The notes under the pieces were generated by a model. That model worked only from the letters and a program-made list of their open reading frames with translations, was not told where the DNA came from and did not search any database. A DNA stretch of 64,000 nucleotides from Torulaspora globosa (taxonomy: Eukaryota; Ascomycota; Saccharomycetes; Saccharomycetales; Saccharomycetaceae): assembly GCF_014133895.1 (NCBI RefSeq), contig NC_050731.1, positions 744,001-808,000 on the forward strand, written 5' to 3'. A program made the translations under genes and the position numbers. This document shows positions 27,832 to 38,947 of the stretch, piece after piece (the stretch's first letter is position 1; the number at the start of each line of letters is the position of its first letter).

Positions 27832-30120
27832 CTATTTTTTGGCCTTTTTGTTGTTTTTTCCACCAGTTTTTTTGTTCTGCTTCTTGAAGGCTCTTTCTTG
27901 GTCATCTTTACGATTTTTTTGAGTTTTCTTGTAAGCACGAGGAGCATCCTCTATGGCCTCCTGCCTCTTACGTTTCTTGCTGTTAATGGTCTTCTTGTTT
28001 TTGGCCAATGCCCCAACCATTTTGGCATTCTTCTTTTCTGCTTCACTTTGGAACCATGTTCTTTTCGGCCTCGATTCTATTTCTGCTTTATGTTTGAGAA
28101 GGTTTTCACCTTTACGTAGTTCCATTTCGGCTCTTAAAATCTCCTTCTCACCTTTCTCTTCTTCTAAGATTTCATCGATTGTGCTGTCCATGGAACTCAC
28201 CAACTTATTGATCTCCTCAACTTGCTTCCAATCAATGTTCCGCCCCACCACAGATGACTGACCTTCCTTGTTTTCCTCGACACTCTTAATAGCGCTTCTG
28301 ACAACACTTCTGTCCTGTGAAGACTCCCCCACCAATGAAACAGAACGACCTTCTCTTCCCGCTCTTGCGGTACGACCAACTCTATGCAGATATATTTCAT
28401 AATTCTTAGGCATATCGTAGTTGATAACGACTTCGATCTTCGGAATATCCAAACCTCTCGATGCAAGATCGGTACAAACTAATATGGGAACTTCCAAAGA
28501 TTTGAACTGGTTGACAGATTGCAAACGTTGTTCTTGAGACAATGAACCATGCAGTTCTGCAACAGCTATACCGAGCAATCCTAGGATGATTCTCAACCTA
28601 TGCGCCACTTCCTTCCTTGCGACGAAAACGACCATTCTCTTTTGCCCCGTTCCATCCAGTTTTTTGATCAAGTGAAATAGCACGGACGGCTTCAGATGTT
28701 CTCTCTTCCTAATACGAACGAATTCCTGGAGCAGCTTTGAAGCTGCTTGTTTGGGAGGATCAATCATCACCCTGACAGGTCTTTTCAAAGACAAAGAGAC
28801 CAGTTGTTTGATTCTAGAATTCATCGTAGCTGAGAACAGTAATGTTTGCCTTTGGCTTGGTAAGAGGCTCATAATCTCACTTAATTCATCATGGAAACCT
28901 TCTTCCAACATTCTATCGGCTTCATCTAAAACCAATATTTCCACAGAATCAACGTTGAAACTTGCCGAGTTCCTGATATGATCAATAAATCTACCTGGGG
29001 TAGCTATGACAATATCGGGCCGTGACTTTAGGGATTGCTCTTGCTGCCTTAAGTTAAGACCACCAACTGCTAGACCAAACGTCAAGCCATTTACATATTT
29101 TCCAAGATTTCTCCCAACATCGGAAATTTGAATTGCCAATTCACGAGTCGGAGTTAACACGATGACTCTCGTCGACGCAATTTTAGCCGGCTTGTATAGC
29201 AGACGTTCTATGATGGGAATCATAAATGCAGCAGTCTTACCGGAACCTGTAACAGCACCGGCAATGATGTCCTTACCCAATAAAGCGATGGGGATGGTTG
29301 CGCTCTGAATGGGAGATGGTTTAACGTATCCCAAATCACTGAGACCTTTCAGGACGGGACGTGATAAGGATAAACTATTGAAATCAGCGTGCACCTGTTT
29401 GGTCGCTTCCGCGCTCTCACTCTCGGGTGCGTAAAATTTGGCCTTCTCTTCCGGAGAGTCCTCCTCCTCCTCCTCTTCTTCCCCCTCCTCCCTATCAAAG
29501 TCCTGGTGGGAGCTTGAGGCGTCGGCGCCCTGCTCTGCTTCCTCCTCATCACTGTCGACTGATTCTTCTTGCTCTTCTGCTGACGATCCATCTTCTTCGA
29601 GTTTCCTGCCCATACCAAAGCCATCTAACGCCAGCTCGTCATCGTCGTCCTCATCAGCACTTTGCGATTTTTCGCTGTCGTCATCGTCTTCTTCCTCTTC
29701 CTCTTCTTCTTCCTCACTCTCACCGCCAATGTGAGCCGCATTTATCAAACCACCCTTCCTTCTAATAATGCCATCCAAATCAACATCTTTCTTGGTCGAA
29801 TTTCCATCTTTATCGTCCCCGAGGAATTCCCACCCGTCAAACTTGGTCACCTCATCGTCGACTGCCACATTGAAGTGAAAATCTGGATTCAAGTCCTCCT
29901 TATCGCCCTCTTTATCCTCATCGCCGCCGTTAGGCATCTTTCTCTGAGACTTGTTTTTCTTCGATTTCTGGCTCCTACCATTATCTTTCACGTCCCCGGC
30001 TGCCTTTCCAGCAGTGACAGGCTTTATCTGATCCTCAGGATCATCGAGGTTTGGTATGTCATCTTCACTGTCACTAATCGTAGGCACAAAATCTGCAGAC
30101 AGGAAGTCTATTTTACTCAT
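27832..30120 (-). CDS. DRS1: Drs1, DEAD-box RNA helicase for 60S ribosome biogenesis
   Basis: 762 residues (752 in S. cerevisiae, YLL008W). Drs1 is a nucleolar ATP-dependent RNA helicase needed for 27S rRNA maturation. The N-terminal ~230 residues are dominated by Asp/Glu/Ser runs; the repetitive GAA/GAG codons make 29.4-29.75 kb look low-complexity. The helicase core shows the Q-motif region ([18 protein letters not shown]), motif I AVTGSGKT, motif Ia [12 protein letters not shown] in [19 protein letters not shown] in [11 protein letters not shown], and motif [17 protein letters not shown]. The C-terminus is Lys-rich. PAC and RRPE-like motifs lie in the promoter it shares with SYS1. Confidence 0.96.
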   Translation of the reverse strand: MSKIDFLSADFVPTISDSEDDIPNLDDPEDQIKPVTAGKAAGDVKDNGRSQKSKKNKSQRKMPNGGDEDKEGDKEDLNPDFHFNVAVDDEVTKFDGWEFLGDDKDGNSTKKDVDLDGIIRRKGGLINAAHIGGESEEEEEEEEEDDDDSEKSQSADEDDDDELALDGFGMGRKLEEDGSSAEEQEESVDSDEEEAEQGADASSSHQDFDREEGEEEEEEEDSPEEKAKFYAPESESAEATKQVHADFNSLSLSRPVLKGLSDLGYVKPSPIQSATIPIALLGKDIIAGAVTGSGKTAAFMIPIIERLLYKPAKIASTRVIVLTPTRELAIQISDVGRNLGKYVNGLTFGLAVGGLNLRQQEQSLKSRPDIVIATPGRFIDHIRNSASFNVDSVEILVLDEADRMLEEGFHDELSEIMSLLPSQRQTLLFSATMNSRIKQLVSLSLKRPVRVMIDPPKQAASKLLQEFVRIRKREHLKPSVLFHLIKKLDGTGQKRMVVFVARKEVAHRLRIILGLLGIAVAELHGSLSQEQRLQSVNQFKSLEVPILVCTDLASRGLDIPKIEVVINYDMPKNYEIYLHRVGRTARAGREGRSVSLVGESSQDRSVVRSAIKSVEENKEGQSSVVGRNIDWKQVEEINKLVSSMDSTIDEILEEEKGEKEILRAEMELRKGENLLKHKAEIESRPKRTWFQSEAEKKNAKMVGALAKNKKTINSKKRKRQEAIEDAPRAYKKTQKNRKDDQERAFKKQNKKTGGKNNKKAKK

Positions 30121-30199
30121 AGTGCTGAAAAATTATGAACAGACTAAGCTTGAACGAAAACGACGACAGCAATTGATCTCTTCCTGGCACTCTTTCTTC

Positions 30200-30207
30200 C
30201 TCATCGC
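30200..30207 (-). promoter_or_regulatory. PAC motif upstream of DRS1
   Basis: The minus strand reads GCGATGAG, the PAC core, 80 bp upstream of the DRS1 ATG. An RRPE-like AAATTTTTC lies about 30 bp further out (30238-30246). The pair matches the ribosome-biogenesis promoter pattern seen at MPP10. Confidence 0.7.
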
Positions 30208-30391
30208 ATCTCATCTCATCACTTTCATTAAATCTTCAAATTTTTCGTACGTCGATAGTGATCAACAACAAGAACAGCTTAGTAGCAGGCTGTTTGACTA
30301 GATCAACTGAAGGTGAGACCTACAAGAGATTGATAGTGAAGGTTCCAAGCTCGGATTGCCAATTGATTCGCTGTCTTCTCTCGATCACATA

Positions 30392-31000
30392 ATGTTCCTC
30401 CTGTCGTTCAGAAGGTATATGCGTATACCTCATGAGCTGAAACCCTCTCAGATTTTTAAGCAGGACTCCCTTTCGCCTAACAAGATTGCTTTGCAAATCA
30501 TACTGTTACAAATTTTTTACTATGTTACTGCTTCGATACTGTTCTATTGCTGGGCTAAACTGTTTGGGTACGATTTACAGATCAAAAACTGGCTGTTTTC
30601 CTGGGAGTATATTAATTACGATACTACGCTCGGACTTTCTCTTTGCATCCTGTGGCTGTTGGATTCGCTGATATGTGTGATATTTTTGACCGTCATTGTG
30701 GGTCGCAGTAAGCTTGCGTGGGACTTTGCTGTCACGATCCACGCTATCAATCTGATAATAGTCTTAATAACCACTGGTAAAGTGCCATCCTTCTCGTGGT
30801 TTCTTCTTCAGCTGCTATCATCTTTGATCCTGGTGTTTCTGAGTACGTGGACGACGAGATGGAAGGAGTTAAGAGATACCTTTTTCGAAGGTCTAGTGGA
30901 CCCTGCCGTTGGCAGCGCACAGGTCGACGCCGGTCTTCGATCGAGCGCTAATGATGGCAGTAAAGCGATTGAGTTGAAAGACTTGGAGGCTCAGAAATGA
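30392..31000 (+). CDS. SYS1: Sys1, Golgi membrane receptor for Arl3
   Basis: 202 residues from the ATG at 30392 (203 in S. cerevisiae, YJL004C). Sys1 is a four-helix Golgi membrane protein that recruits the N-acetylated GTPase Arl3, upstream of Arl1 and the GRIP golgin Imh1. The sequence is very close to the yeast protein: ELKPSQIFKQDSLSPNKIAL, FYCWAKLFGYDLQIKNWLFS, WLLDSLICVIFLTVIVGRSK and STWTTRWKELRDTFFEGLVD. An upstream in-frame extension from 30356 adds 12 residues that are not in the family, so I prefer 30392. It is divergent from DRS1 and convergent with CYR1. Confidence 0.95.
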   Translation: MFLLSFRRYMRIPHELKPSQIFKQDSLSPNKIALQIILLQIFYYVTASILFYCWAKLFGYDLQIKNWLFSWEYINYDTTLGLSLCILWLLDSLICVIFLTVIVGRSKLAWDFAVTIHAINLIIVLITTGKVPSFSWFLLQLLSSLILVFLSTWTTRWKELRDTFFEGLVDPAVGSAQVDAGLRSSANDGSKAIELKDLEAQK

Positions 31001-31086
31001 TAGAGTTTTGCGTTACTGCTCACGAATGGCCCTTCTAGTCTATAGTACCCTACGAGAATATTGCATTTTGAAAATGTCCTTCATCA

Positions 31087-31097
31087 TAAACGTAAAT
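31087..31097 (-). other. ARS consensus sequence match in the SYS1-CYR1 gap
   Basis: The minus strand reads ATTTACGTTTA, matching WTTTAYRTTTW at all 11 positions, in an AT-rich 172-bp gap between convergent genes, a typical ARS setting. Chance matches are expected, so this is a candidate only. Confidence 0.3.
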
Positions 31098-31172
31098 AAC
31101 AATTGTTTAAACAAACAAATGAATGTGAACATATGACATTGTATTTTCGGTGCGAAAATGGCACTAATCAAT

Positions 31173-34100
31173 TCAGCTCTGCAGCTTTCCCAATATTCCA
31201 TCCAATAGCTCGAACACGGTCATTGGCTCTGACTTGTTGTCGTAAAATTTGTAACAATCCAGACTATGCGAGACTGTTTGCTTTAGCTTGAGAATAGCGA
31301 TGTAAGACTCAATTCTGGTCAGTAGGTGCTCAAAGAACGCCAGCACGTCCGCGTCTGACGCGCCAGCGCCGAGCTTAATCAAGTTTTGAGCATTCTCGTC
31401 GATTACAGATATCCTTTCCGAGCCAGCCCGTTGTCCGACTTCAGTTAATCCCCCGCATACGGCAGATACGATCGATTCCAGTTTTCTTGATACTGCGCGC
31501 AGTCTGACCATAGCTTTCTCATTCAAAAGCTTCGTCTGTTCATCTTCTGAAATAAACTTGTGCCGAGATGCTACGCTCCTGGGGTAGCATATGGTTATCA
31601 ATTCTTTTGTCTCCAGGCCTTTGAGTTTCTGCTCTCCGTGCTCGTATAAAACAAAGCCGATGCTGTCAAGCATAGCTATCTCCTTCTCGAACACAACGCC
31701 AACAAACTTGTCACCGTAAACATCTTTCAGTGGTTCTTTATGTTTGACAACTCTCTCATGAAGTTTTATAATTTTATTAAGTTCCATGCAGAAATCGCTA
31801 CTCAGAGTTATCTGACCTCCATCAGCAACTCCCTCCACTCTTGCAGCCTTGTTAACCATAGGTCCTAGGTAATCCATTCTCTGAGTAACAAGATCGAGTT
31901 CCGGTACGGGACAACCCCAATGCACTCCCATACGAACGGACAGCCCTTGGTATATTTTATTTCCATTCTTATCAGTGATTAAGCACCCATCTTGTATGGA
32001 TGTTATTTCTTCAGGCCACTGAGCATCTAGCAGTTTTAACTGAACGCTCAGGCACCATACAAGTGAACTGATTGGGGTAGGGAATGCCACCATAAAGGCA
32101 TCACCTTCTGTTTTGACTTCGTACCCTCCATAAATTCTTAAAAGACGACGCATGATATCATTATGTGTTTTTATTGCTGTCCTCATAGCGTTTGGGAACA
32201 ATTCCCACAGGAAGGTTGAATTCTTTATATCGGTGAAAACAATGGCCAGATTTCCCGTAGGCGGTACAATTTCAGGCTGCAACCGCCTTAGTGTAGTGTC
32301 CTCAAAAGTACTTCTTCTTATGAAAGAGTTTTTGTTCAAACTGAAATGATTCTGTTGATCAGCACTCTTATCAAGTGCTAAACATAAGATTGTCAAATTG
32401 TCTGAACATCCGTAAGCAATAGCGTGATCTTTCATGGCGGCTGCCGCAAGCATGGGATCCGCGCTATTCTCACGAGCAATGTCACAAGCCATTTCGTAAT
32501 CCATATAGTCCCAAAGCTTATTGGTACAAATAATTAGCATTTCGTCGGCTTTATTCAGAGTCACCAAAGAAATATCTGGCGAGGCATGAATATGGGGTAG
32601 CAAATCAAAAAAGCCAACTGCTCTAGAGACACCTACCACACCATCAAGTTTATCATCATTGACATAACCACCAGAAATTCGTATTCTTTCGTACTCCGTT
32701 CGCTTACAAGGTACATGAAGTTTTGTCAGCTTCTGGTAATCACCATTGTTTTTTGATAATATCGCCATACAATCACCAATGTTAGCTGTGAAAACCTTGT
32801 TCCCTTTGATATATACCGCTGTGGAGCAAGCACCACTGAGTAAATCTGCTGATGTAAGGTTTGCAACGTTTGCTCCGCTGTCCACTGAACCTAACATGAC
32901 GTTAATTTCCTTATTCAATTGCAGGAAACTGAAACGCAGTGCCTTCTTAACACCTTCATCACTGTCGCCATACTTCTCCAGTTGTCGTATCAATATTTTG
33001 TCATAAACATCTCTAACTAGTTTCGAGATGTTATGACCATATGTGGCATCCTGGTTTTTCCCATCATGTAAACATATCAGGCTTTCATCATCCTTCCCGT
33101 TAAATCTTTCGAAAGTGACATCCCTCGATGATACAAAATCCCGCTGACCCAAGGTATCTGCCACACCGTATCTCATACCGTTTAACATTGATCCTGTAGT
33201 TCTCATACGAAAGTTGAAACTCTCGTCAGGAACCTTGCTTGTGTTTAAGGTCACATCCATCAGTCCGAGAACCTTCAAGTTTGGAAGTACAGTTAAGTCC
33301 GAAAGATCGGCATTAATCTCTCGATCAACAAACGATTTAATCTCAAACCTTTTGTTACCTGACAGATTCAAGTATTTCAGCTCTTTGTTGTTCCGCCAGT
33401 TCCAGTCATAATGATAGTTTGAGATGTTGTACTTGAGCTGGTTACACCCGACGTCAAACACGCTCAAATGCGATAGCTGAGATAGTTCCGCAGGCAAAGA
33501 AAGCAGATGGTTTCCATTTAGCATCAAAGTTTTCAAGGACTTCCACTTAGGCACTACATCACCCGACAAAGTGGAAATCTTATTGCCCGAGAAGTAAAGA
33601 TCCAGCAAATTTTCCAGTTTCAAATTGAAAATATCTTGGAAATTATTGTAAGATAAATTCAATAGCTTTAGATTTTCGAAGTAATTGAAGAAGGGCCAGG
33701 TTTGGTCATCAAACTGGTTGTCAGCAGCAAGGAGGAACATTAGTGTCTTGGTTAACTTAGACTCACATGTGATTTTTTGATAAAAAGGAGTGCTGAGTAT
33801 GGAGTTCCCTAACATATTAGAGGATATGTTCAAACTCGTCAATTCCAAATCTTGAATACCATCAACCAGGTCTCTCATATTGTTAGAATGCAAATCAAGC
33901 GTTTTCAAGCTTGTCAACTTAGGAAATCCTGACGGCAAACTCTCTAGTTTATTCCTAGCAACAGATAAATACACTAGTCTGTTCAGTAGGGATATTTCTT
34001 CCGGCAATTGGGTCAGGTTGTTCTGGCTCAGGTCCAGTTTTTCGAGTCTGGATAGCTTAACGAACAGCTCACCTGGAACGCTTGCAAGCTTTGCCTTGTT

Positions 34101-37097
34101 CAAAGACAAACTGGTCATACTCATTGGATAGAAATCTTTGTACGATATCGAAGTCATTGGATTTTCCTGAATCTCCAGCGCCCTCAGCTTCGGTAGTATA
34201 TCATTGAAATTGGAAATTCTGTTATCTGTCAGAAATAGGTTCTGTAGGTTTGACGCACAAGTTTTAATCGAACCAATTCTGTTATGCTGCAAGTTCAAAG
34301 TCCTCAAATTTTTCATACCAGATAAGTCGTTAATCTCTGTCAATTTGTTGTGAGACAGGTTCATCTTGGCCAGTTTAATTAATTGATTGACACTTCTCGG
34401 TAAAGAACTTATCTTATTGTATGACAAATTGATCTGAAGTAAATTGGTACACTGATTGAGAATTTCTGGGTAGTGCACAAATCTGTTAGACGAAAGATCC
34501 AACAGCTGTAAATTCTTTAAATGACCGAAACCCTTCGGTAATCGATCCAATTCATTACATTGCAAGTTAAGGATCGTTAGATTGGATAATTTGAGTATCG
34601 AATTGGGGATCTTTCTGATAAAGTTTCTTTGTAATTCAAGGGAAACCAATTTACTAGCTTCAGTAATGTTAGCTGGAAATCTTGACGCCCTGATGTTGAC
34701 CATTCTCAAACTTGTTAGTTTTATAGTAGATTCTATGAATTCCAATGGTAGAAAGATATCGGCGTTATTGGATACGTCCAGAGATTCGATGTCGGCAGTG
34801 TGCTGATAAAAGATAATTGGTGGAGTGGTGAGATCCATCCCTCTCAAGTCCACATGAATGAAATCACTTCTCATCAGTCTTTGTTCTTGCTCCGGGGTTA
34901 AATGTGATGGAGCCACAGGATGAAAGAGGAACTTGAACACAAAACTTAAGTCTTCGATACCCATGATATGCAACGGATCCGTCTTTCTATAACCATTCAA
35001 AAGCAGTAATTTACGTTCTATAATGATTGGTTTAGCGAGAGGTCTTAAAATTTTGGAAAGCTTACCAACTTTCAATGATAACTGATAACTGCCCTGTGAT
35101 GTAATGTTGAACTTCCTTTTCAATGCTGGAATAACTTCTCTAACCGTCGTATTCGGCGTGCACGATAATGTGGTGAAGGTGTCATCGGTGTTAAAAATAC
35201 GAATGGCATAATGACGTTTGGGATCCAAATCACTGAAATCCTTATAGTAACGCTCCAGCTCATACTCCACTTTATCATGTTTCTCATCGGCCAAAGAGAC
35301 ATCTTTGCTCATAGCGTCTTCATCTCTCGCGCCATTGATGGCAATGATGCTCAATGCTAAACTTGATTTTGATCTTGTCTCTGATTCGCTACTTCGATTA
35401 GGCTCCTGAGCCATATAATCTTCCGTGTGTGAGGAGATATAGTCAGATGCCGAAGTCGATGACTCGGAGATGGACGACTCCAATTCATCGTTGTCGGTAG
35501 TGGAATATGCCTCATTGGAAAAGTCCTTATCTACGCTTGGCCCATCGCCCTCCAGCGAACTGCCAGCAAAATTCCGTTGCAACGTGCTGGGCGCGCTGGG
35601 CCCATTGCTCGAGATGTTTCCCGGTGCGGTTGAAGGTTCTACAGAAGAATTCCTCGAGGCAGACTGCTGTTGAATCTTCTTTCGTCTGTGGCTCGAAGCT
35701 GCTTCTCCGTGACCATACTTCTTTGCTCTTGCTCTTTCCAAGTCCGCGTCAACATCCCAGCTCTCGGGGGCGATCCATTGCGTCGCCTTCACTCTGGGCG
35801 AGTTTTCCTTGGTACTTGTCCTGGATGACGTCTTTGAGAGCGCTAGCTCTGCGGTGGAATGAGATCGCGATGCAAATTGTCCAGTGGCACTTTTCCTCAC
35901 CGGGTTCTGTTCCGTCGGCGGCTCCTCGGGAGCCGCTGGCAGCGGCTCCAATAACTTTGTAATATCAGAAACGTTCTCCAAGTTCGTATCCAACTGGAAA
36001 AACCGCTTGCCGACCGGATTCCCCAAAGTGTTCCTATTCTCCGCGGCGCTCTCCTTCACAGTATCAGACGCAATGGAAGAACCCGTACTTGCTGTCGAGC
36101 TTCTACGGCTGCTTGGCGACGAAGTCGATGGAATCAATAGGTGGATAGTCCTATGTCGGGCCAGATTGGGCCTGTCTGCGTCTTTCCTCTTGTACTCATC
36201 CGAAGCCGTCACGGATTTCTTGATCGGAGCCATGCCCGCGTTAGCCGCCGAGCTGCCAGCACCACTGCCGCCTGCCGCAGAACCTTCGGTCTCGTGACCC
36301 AACCCATGAACCAAGTTACTCACCTTGCGGCGCAACGTCGAAGGTACGCTTTCAACAAAGTGCAGCGACTGTCCCGAGTCCCGCGACGACCTTCTATCCG
36401 AGCTGACCTGTGTAGATGCTATGGAGTCCGCATCATCCGGGACCAAATGCGAAGCGCTCTCCATATTCTGCAAACCCGAACCGGCGAGTTTCTTGAACAG
36501 CGCTCCTGCAAACGATCTCTTCCTCGACGGCGGCGATGGCGGCGACTGCGCCTGTGCCACTTTTTCGTCCTGATTGCCGCCGATAGAGCTTCTTAGCGAA
36601 TGACGCTTCGCGCGCACATGAGATCCGCCAGACTGACCGCCCGGCGAGGTAGAGCGAGACAACTCTTCTCCGGGACCCGAACCGTCGCGAGACTCCCGGG
36701 CCCCACTATTAACAGCACTCATCGAAAGACTACTCAAAGTTCTCCGCAACAAAATCGGTCCTCTTCGTATCCGGCCAGATTCCGCACTCTTATTACCGGC
36801 GCTGTGGTGATTATTATTATGCTGTTGCTGCTGAGGATTAGTCACACCCCTGTCGTTAGGGGAAGAAGTCCGACTGTGGGGAGCATGACAGCTTTTCTCT
36901 TTGCTCCTTAACTGATATTGACTCTTGAAGGGGGCACCATCGGCAACCTGATCATTAACATTAGAGTCAGTCATTTTTGATCTTTTTGACAAAAAGAGAG
37001 TACGATTGTTTCGAATGGCCACCTCGCTCTGTCTATCTCTCTTTCTTTCACTTTCTACCTGATCGAATGAGTCGACTAGGGATCCCTGTAACAGCAT
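31173..37097 (-). CDS. CYR1: Cyr1, adenylate cyclase
   Basis: 1974 residues (2026 in S. cerevisiae, YJL005W). Cyr1 makes cAMP from ATP and is activated by Ras, driving the PKA pathway at the plasma membrane. Domains in order: a long Ser-rich disordered N-terminus (to about 600); a Ras-association-like region ([20 protein letters not shown], about 625-720); about 20 leucine-rich repeats (about 770-1220); a PP2C-like domain ([20 protein letters not shown] to about 1575); and the class III cyclase domain ([20 protein letters not shown] near 1615; [37 protein letters not shown] near 1745), with metal-binding Asp in FTDIKNS. The C-terminus binds Srv2/CAP in yeast. Two starts are possible, 37097 or the Met at residue 42; the first is used. 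It is the largest gene in the window. Confidence 0.97.
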   Translation of the reverse strand: MLLQGSLVDSFDQVESERKRDRQSEVAIRNNRTLFLSKRSKMTDSNVNDQVADGAPFKSQYQLRSKEKSCHAPHSRTSSPNDRGVTNPQQQQHNNNHHSAGNKSAESGRIRRGPILLRRTLSSLSMSAVNSGARESRDGSGPGEELSRSTSPGGQSGGSHVRAKRHSLRSSIGGNQDEKVAQAQSPPSPPSRKRSFAGALFKKLAGSGLQNMESASHLVPDDADSIASTQVSSDRRSSRDSGQSLHFVESVPSTLRRKVSNLVHGLGHETEGSAAGGSGAGSSAANAGMAPIKKSVTASDEYKRKDADRPNLARHRTIHLLIPSTSSPSSRRSSTASTGSSIASDTVKESAAENRNTLGNPVGKRFFQLDTNLENVSDITKLLEPLPAAPEEPPTEQNPVRKSATGQFASRSHSTAELALSKTSSRTSTKENSPRVKATQWIAPESWDVDADLERARAKKYGHGEAASSHRRKKIQQQSASRNSSVEPSTAPGNISSNGPSAPSTLQRNFAGSSLEGDGPSVDKDFSNEAYSTTDNDELESSISESSTSASDYISSHTEDYMAQEPNRSSESETRSKSSLALSIIAINGARDEDAMSKDVSLADEKHDKVEYELERYYKDFSDLDPKRHYAIRIFNTDDTFTTLSCTPNTTVREVIPALKRKFNITSQGSYQLSLKVGKLSKILRPLAKPIIIERKLLLLNGYRKTDPLHIMGIEDLSFVFKFLFHPVAPSHLTPEQEQRLMRSDFIHVDLRGMDLTTPPIIFYQHTADIESLDVSNNADIFLPLEFIESTIKLTSLRMVNIRASRFPANITEASKLVSLELQRNFIRKIPNSILKLSNLTILNLQCNELDRLPKGFGHLKNLQLLDLSSNRFVHYPEILNQCTNLLQINLSYNKISSLPRSVNQLIKLAKMNLSHNKLTEINDLSGMKNLRTLNLQHNRIGSIKTCASNLQNLFLTDNRISNFNDILPKLRALEIQENPMTSISYKDFYPMSMTSLSLNKAKLASVPGELFVKLSRLEKLDLSQNNLTQLPEEISLLNRLVYLSVARNKLESLPSGFPKLTSLKTLDLHSNNMRDLVDGIQDLELTSLNISSNMLGNSILSTPFYQKITCESKLTKTLMFLLAADNQFDDQTWPFFNYFENLKLLNLSYNNFQDIFNLKLENLLDLYFSGNKISTLSGDVVPKWKSLKTLMLNGNHLLSLPAELSQLSHLSVFDVGCNQLKYNISNYHYDWNWRNNKELKYLNLSGNKRFEIKSFVDREINADLSDLTVLPNLKVLGLMDVTLNTSKVPDESFNFRMRTTGSMLNGMRYGVADTLGQRDFVSSRDVTFERFNGKDDESLICLHDGKNQDATYGHNISKLVRDVYDKILIRQLEKYGDSDEGVKKALRFSFLQLNKEINVMLGSVDSGANVANLTSADLLSGACSTAVYIKGNKVFTANIGDCMAILSKNNGDYQKLTKLHVPCKRTEYERIRISGGYVNDDKLDGVVGVSRAVGFFDLLPHIHASPDISLVTLNKADEMLIICTNKLWDYMDYEMACDIARENSADPMLAAAAMKDHAIAYGCSDNLTILCLALDKSADQQNHFSLNKNSFIRRSTFEDTTLRRLQPEIVPPTGNLAIVFTDIKNSTFLWELFPNAMRTAIKTHNDIMRRLLRIYGGYEVKTEGDAFMVAFPTPISSLVWCLSVQLKLLDAQWPEEITSIQDGCLITDKNGNKIYQGLSVRMGVHWGCPVPELDLVTQRMDYLGPMVNKAARVEGVADGGQITLSSDFCMELNKIIKLHERVVKHKEPLKDVYGDKFVGVVFEKEIAMLDSIGFVLYEHGEQKLKGLETKELITICYPRSVASRHKFISEDEQTKLLNEKAMVRLRAVSRKLESIVSAVCGGLTEVGQRAGSERISVIDENAQNLIKLGAGASDADVLAFFEHLLTRIESYIAILKLKQTVSHSLDCYKFYDNKSEPMTVFELLDGILGKLQS

Positions 37098-37630
37098 TAC
37101 TATGTTAATTACTACCGTTGCAAGAAAACCTTTTTCGGAACACGCTAGTATTATTTAACGTAACAACCGGTTCGGCAAAGAATGACGACTAAAAAGCCTG
37201 CGTACGGAGACCAACACATCCCACCACAGAGCAGTAGCAAGAGACTACCTGCCAACCCTAATACAAAGAAAAAGTTCTACTAGTCTTATTGAACCCTACT
37301 GCCGAAAATCGAGCGCGAAGCGCGCTGGTTTTTCTTGGTCCTGCCTTCTCCCTCTCCTCACCCCCTAGCAATATCTTGTTATTTGCACGACGGTTTATCT
37401 GCTTTCATTTGATGTCCAATCATCTGAGTTCCGTTAGAAACGATGTTAAAGGCACATTTTTTAGCCGCCGAGCTTCTTTCCCCACGAGGGCGGGTAATAG
37501 TTCGTATGGGATGCTTTCGTATTTATCAGCATTCCAACAGCTTGAGTTGGGGCCGGCTGGTTTAAGTGGAGTACAGGTGCAGCGATCTCTCAACACACCC
37601 GACTCGAATGCTAGTAAGTGGACACAAGTA
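37098..37630. other. CYR1-COX17 intergenic region with an open in-frame extension of COX17
   Basis: This 533-bp divergent gap holds the CYR1 promoter and COX17 upstream region. From 37289 the COX17 frame stays open for 114 codons, with in-frame ATGs at 37412 and 37508. I see no splice signals (no TACTAAC) and no conserved upstream protein. See the separate finding. Confidence 0.5.
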
Positions 37631-37813
37631 ATGTCTGAGACCGAGAGGAATACTCAAAAGCAAACCGATAAACCTAAGCCTTGCTGCGTCTGCCTTCCTG
37701 AGAAGGATGAAAGAGACCAGTGCATCCTTTTCAATGGACAGGACTCTGATAAATGCAAAGTGTTTGTCGAGGCGTACAAGAAGTGCATGAAGAGTTACGG
37801 CTTCGATATTTGA
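37631..37813 (+). CDS. COX17: Cox17, copper chaperone for cytochrome c oxidase
   Basis: 60 residues (69 in S. cerevisiae, YLL009C). Cox17 carries Cu(I) in the mitochondrial intermembrane space and hands it to Sco1 and Cox11 for the Cu(A) and Cu(B) sites of complex IV. The copper site is CCVC (Cys18, Cys19, Cys21). The twin CX9C motifs that Mia40 oxidises are Cys21-Cys31 and Cys42-Cys52. The core KPKPCCVCLPEKDERDQCI and CILFNGQDSDKCK matches the yeast protein almost exactly. The ATG at 37631 gives the canonical form; the N-terminus before the KPKP is a few residues shorter than in S. cerevisiae. A near-match to a Puf3 site (TGTGAATA, 37862-37869) lies in its 3' flank; COX17 is the classic Puf3 target in S. 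cerevisiae. Confidence 0.95.
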   Translation: MSETERNTQKQTDKPKPCCVCLPEKDERDQCILFNGQDSDKCKVFVEAYKKCMKSYGFDI

Positions 37814-37833
37814 ATATTAGAGTGGCAGATTGT

Positions 37834-37841
37834 GTCACGTG
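37834..37841 (+). promoter_or_regulatory. Cbf1-type site (GTCACGTG) upstream of MEU1
   Basis: GTCACGTG lies 135 bp upstream of the MEU1 ATG. TCACGTG is the Cbf1-Met4 element that controls sulfur and methionine genes in S. cerevisiae, which fits MEU1's role in methionine salvage. The same octamer is the CDEI consensus, but its position in a promoter 28 kb from the centromere argues for transcription. Confidence 0.6.
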
Positions 37842-37897
37842 GGTTATGGGTGTTGTTTTCATGTGAATAGTTCTGGCAGCTCGAAACGTCGCAGAGA

Positions 37898-37899
<2 letters not shown>

Positions 37900-37936
<37 letters not shown>
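37900..37936. repeat. (AT)18 dinucleotide microsatellite
   Basis: A perfect T(AT)18 run of 37 bp sits 40 bp upstream of the MEU1 ATG, probably within its promoter or 5' leader. It can form a cruciform or slipped structure and is expected to be length-variable between strains. Confidence 0.97.
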
Positions 37937-37939
<3 letters not shown>

Positions 37940-37975
37940 GCTGCAGTGATATACAGTAAAGCGAGATAGGGTGAG

Positions 37976-38926
37976 ATGTCTGATTCTGAACTGCCCACTA
38001 CGTTCGAGGGCGAGGTGGATCTCGGTGTTATCGGTGGGACCGGCTTGTATCATCTGCCATGTTTAGAGAAGATCGCTGTTTTGCCACGTATGGCGACGCC
38101 ATGGGGGTATACCTCGTCGCCAATAACGATCTCGAAGTTTATTGGGGCCAATGGACACCTCCATGTGGCTTTCCTTGCCAGACATGGCCTAGACCACCAA
38201 TTGCCACCTTCCAAAGTGCCCTTCAGGGCTAACATGGCCGCACTTAAACATTTGAAGTGTAAAGCTGTGCTGTCGTTCAGCGCCGTAGGCTCTTTGCAGG
38301 AATCCATTAAGCCGAGGGACTTTGTGCTGCCTCAGCAGCTCATCGATAGAACCAAGGGCATCAGAGAGTCGTCGTATCTGAATGAGGAAGGATTGGTGGG
38401 CCATGTCGGTTTCGGTGATCCGTTTTCTGAGTCGTTTGCCAAGTATATCTACCAGTTCAGAGATGTGCTGACCAATGAGGGCAAGCCTTGCACGTTGCAC
38501 TTCGACAAGGATAAGACGGTTGTGTGCATGGAGGGCCCTCAATTCTCCACAAGGGCAGAATCCCGGATGTACAGATTGCTCGGCGGTGACGTGATCAACA
38601 TGAGCGTCATTCCAGAAGCGAAGCTGGCTCGGGAGTGCGAGCTGCCTTATCAGATGGTTTGCATGTCTACCGACTACGACGCCTGGAGAGAAGACGAAGA
38701 ACCCGTCACCGTGGAGGTGGTGCTGGGCCATTTGGTTAACAACGGGCATAACGCTAACGCATTGGCCGCCAGCGTTATTGAGGCTATGTCTCACGATCTG
38801 CCCGAATTCATGAAGACGGGCGACGGTCTGCGTGGATCGGTGAAAATGTCGATCTCGACAAAGCCAGAGGCTATGTCGCAGGAGACCCTCGAGAAACTGA
38901 AGTTTCTCTTCCCAGACTATTGGTAG
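37976..38926 (+). CDS. MEU1: Meu1, methylthioadenosine phosphorylase
   Basis: 316 residues (337 in S. cerevisiae, YLR017W). Meu1 cleaves 5'-methylthioadenosine with phosphate to adenine and methylthioribose-1-phosphate, the first step of the methionine salvage cycle fed by polyamine synthesis. Family motifs are [16 protein letters not shown] near the N-terminus (phosphate site), [40 protein letters not shown] and [10 protein letters not shown] with the adenine-binding Asp. The upstream region has a Cbf1-type element and the (AT)18 tract. It ends 21 bp from the POM34 stop, convergent. Confidence 0.96.
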   Translation: MSDSELPTTFEGEVDLGVIGGTGLYHLPCLEKIAVLPRMATPWGYTSSPITISKFIGANGHLHVAFLARHGLDHQLPPSKVPFRANMAALKHLKCKAVLSFSAVGSLQESIKPRDFVLPQQLIDRTKGIRESSYLNEEGLVGHVGFGDPFSESFAKYIYQFRDVLTNEGKPCTLHFDKDKTVVCMEGPQFSTRAESRMYRLLGGDVINMSVIPEAKLARECELPYQMVCMSTDYDAWREDEEPVTVEVVLGHLVNNGHNANALAASVIEAMSHDLPEFMKTGDGLRGSVKMSISTKPEAMSQETLEKLKFLFPDYW

Positions 38927-38947
38927 ATAGTGCTATCTAATGATAAT

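Noticed and set aside
29400..29760. Long Ser/Pro-rich open frames on the plus strand opposite DRS1
   Set aside because: They are shadows of the GAA/GAG/GAT repeats encoding the acidic N-terminus of DRS1.
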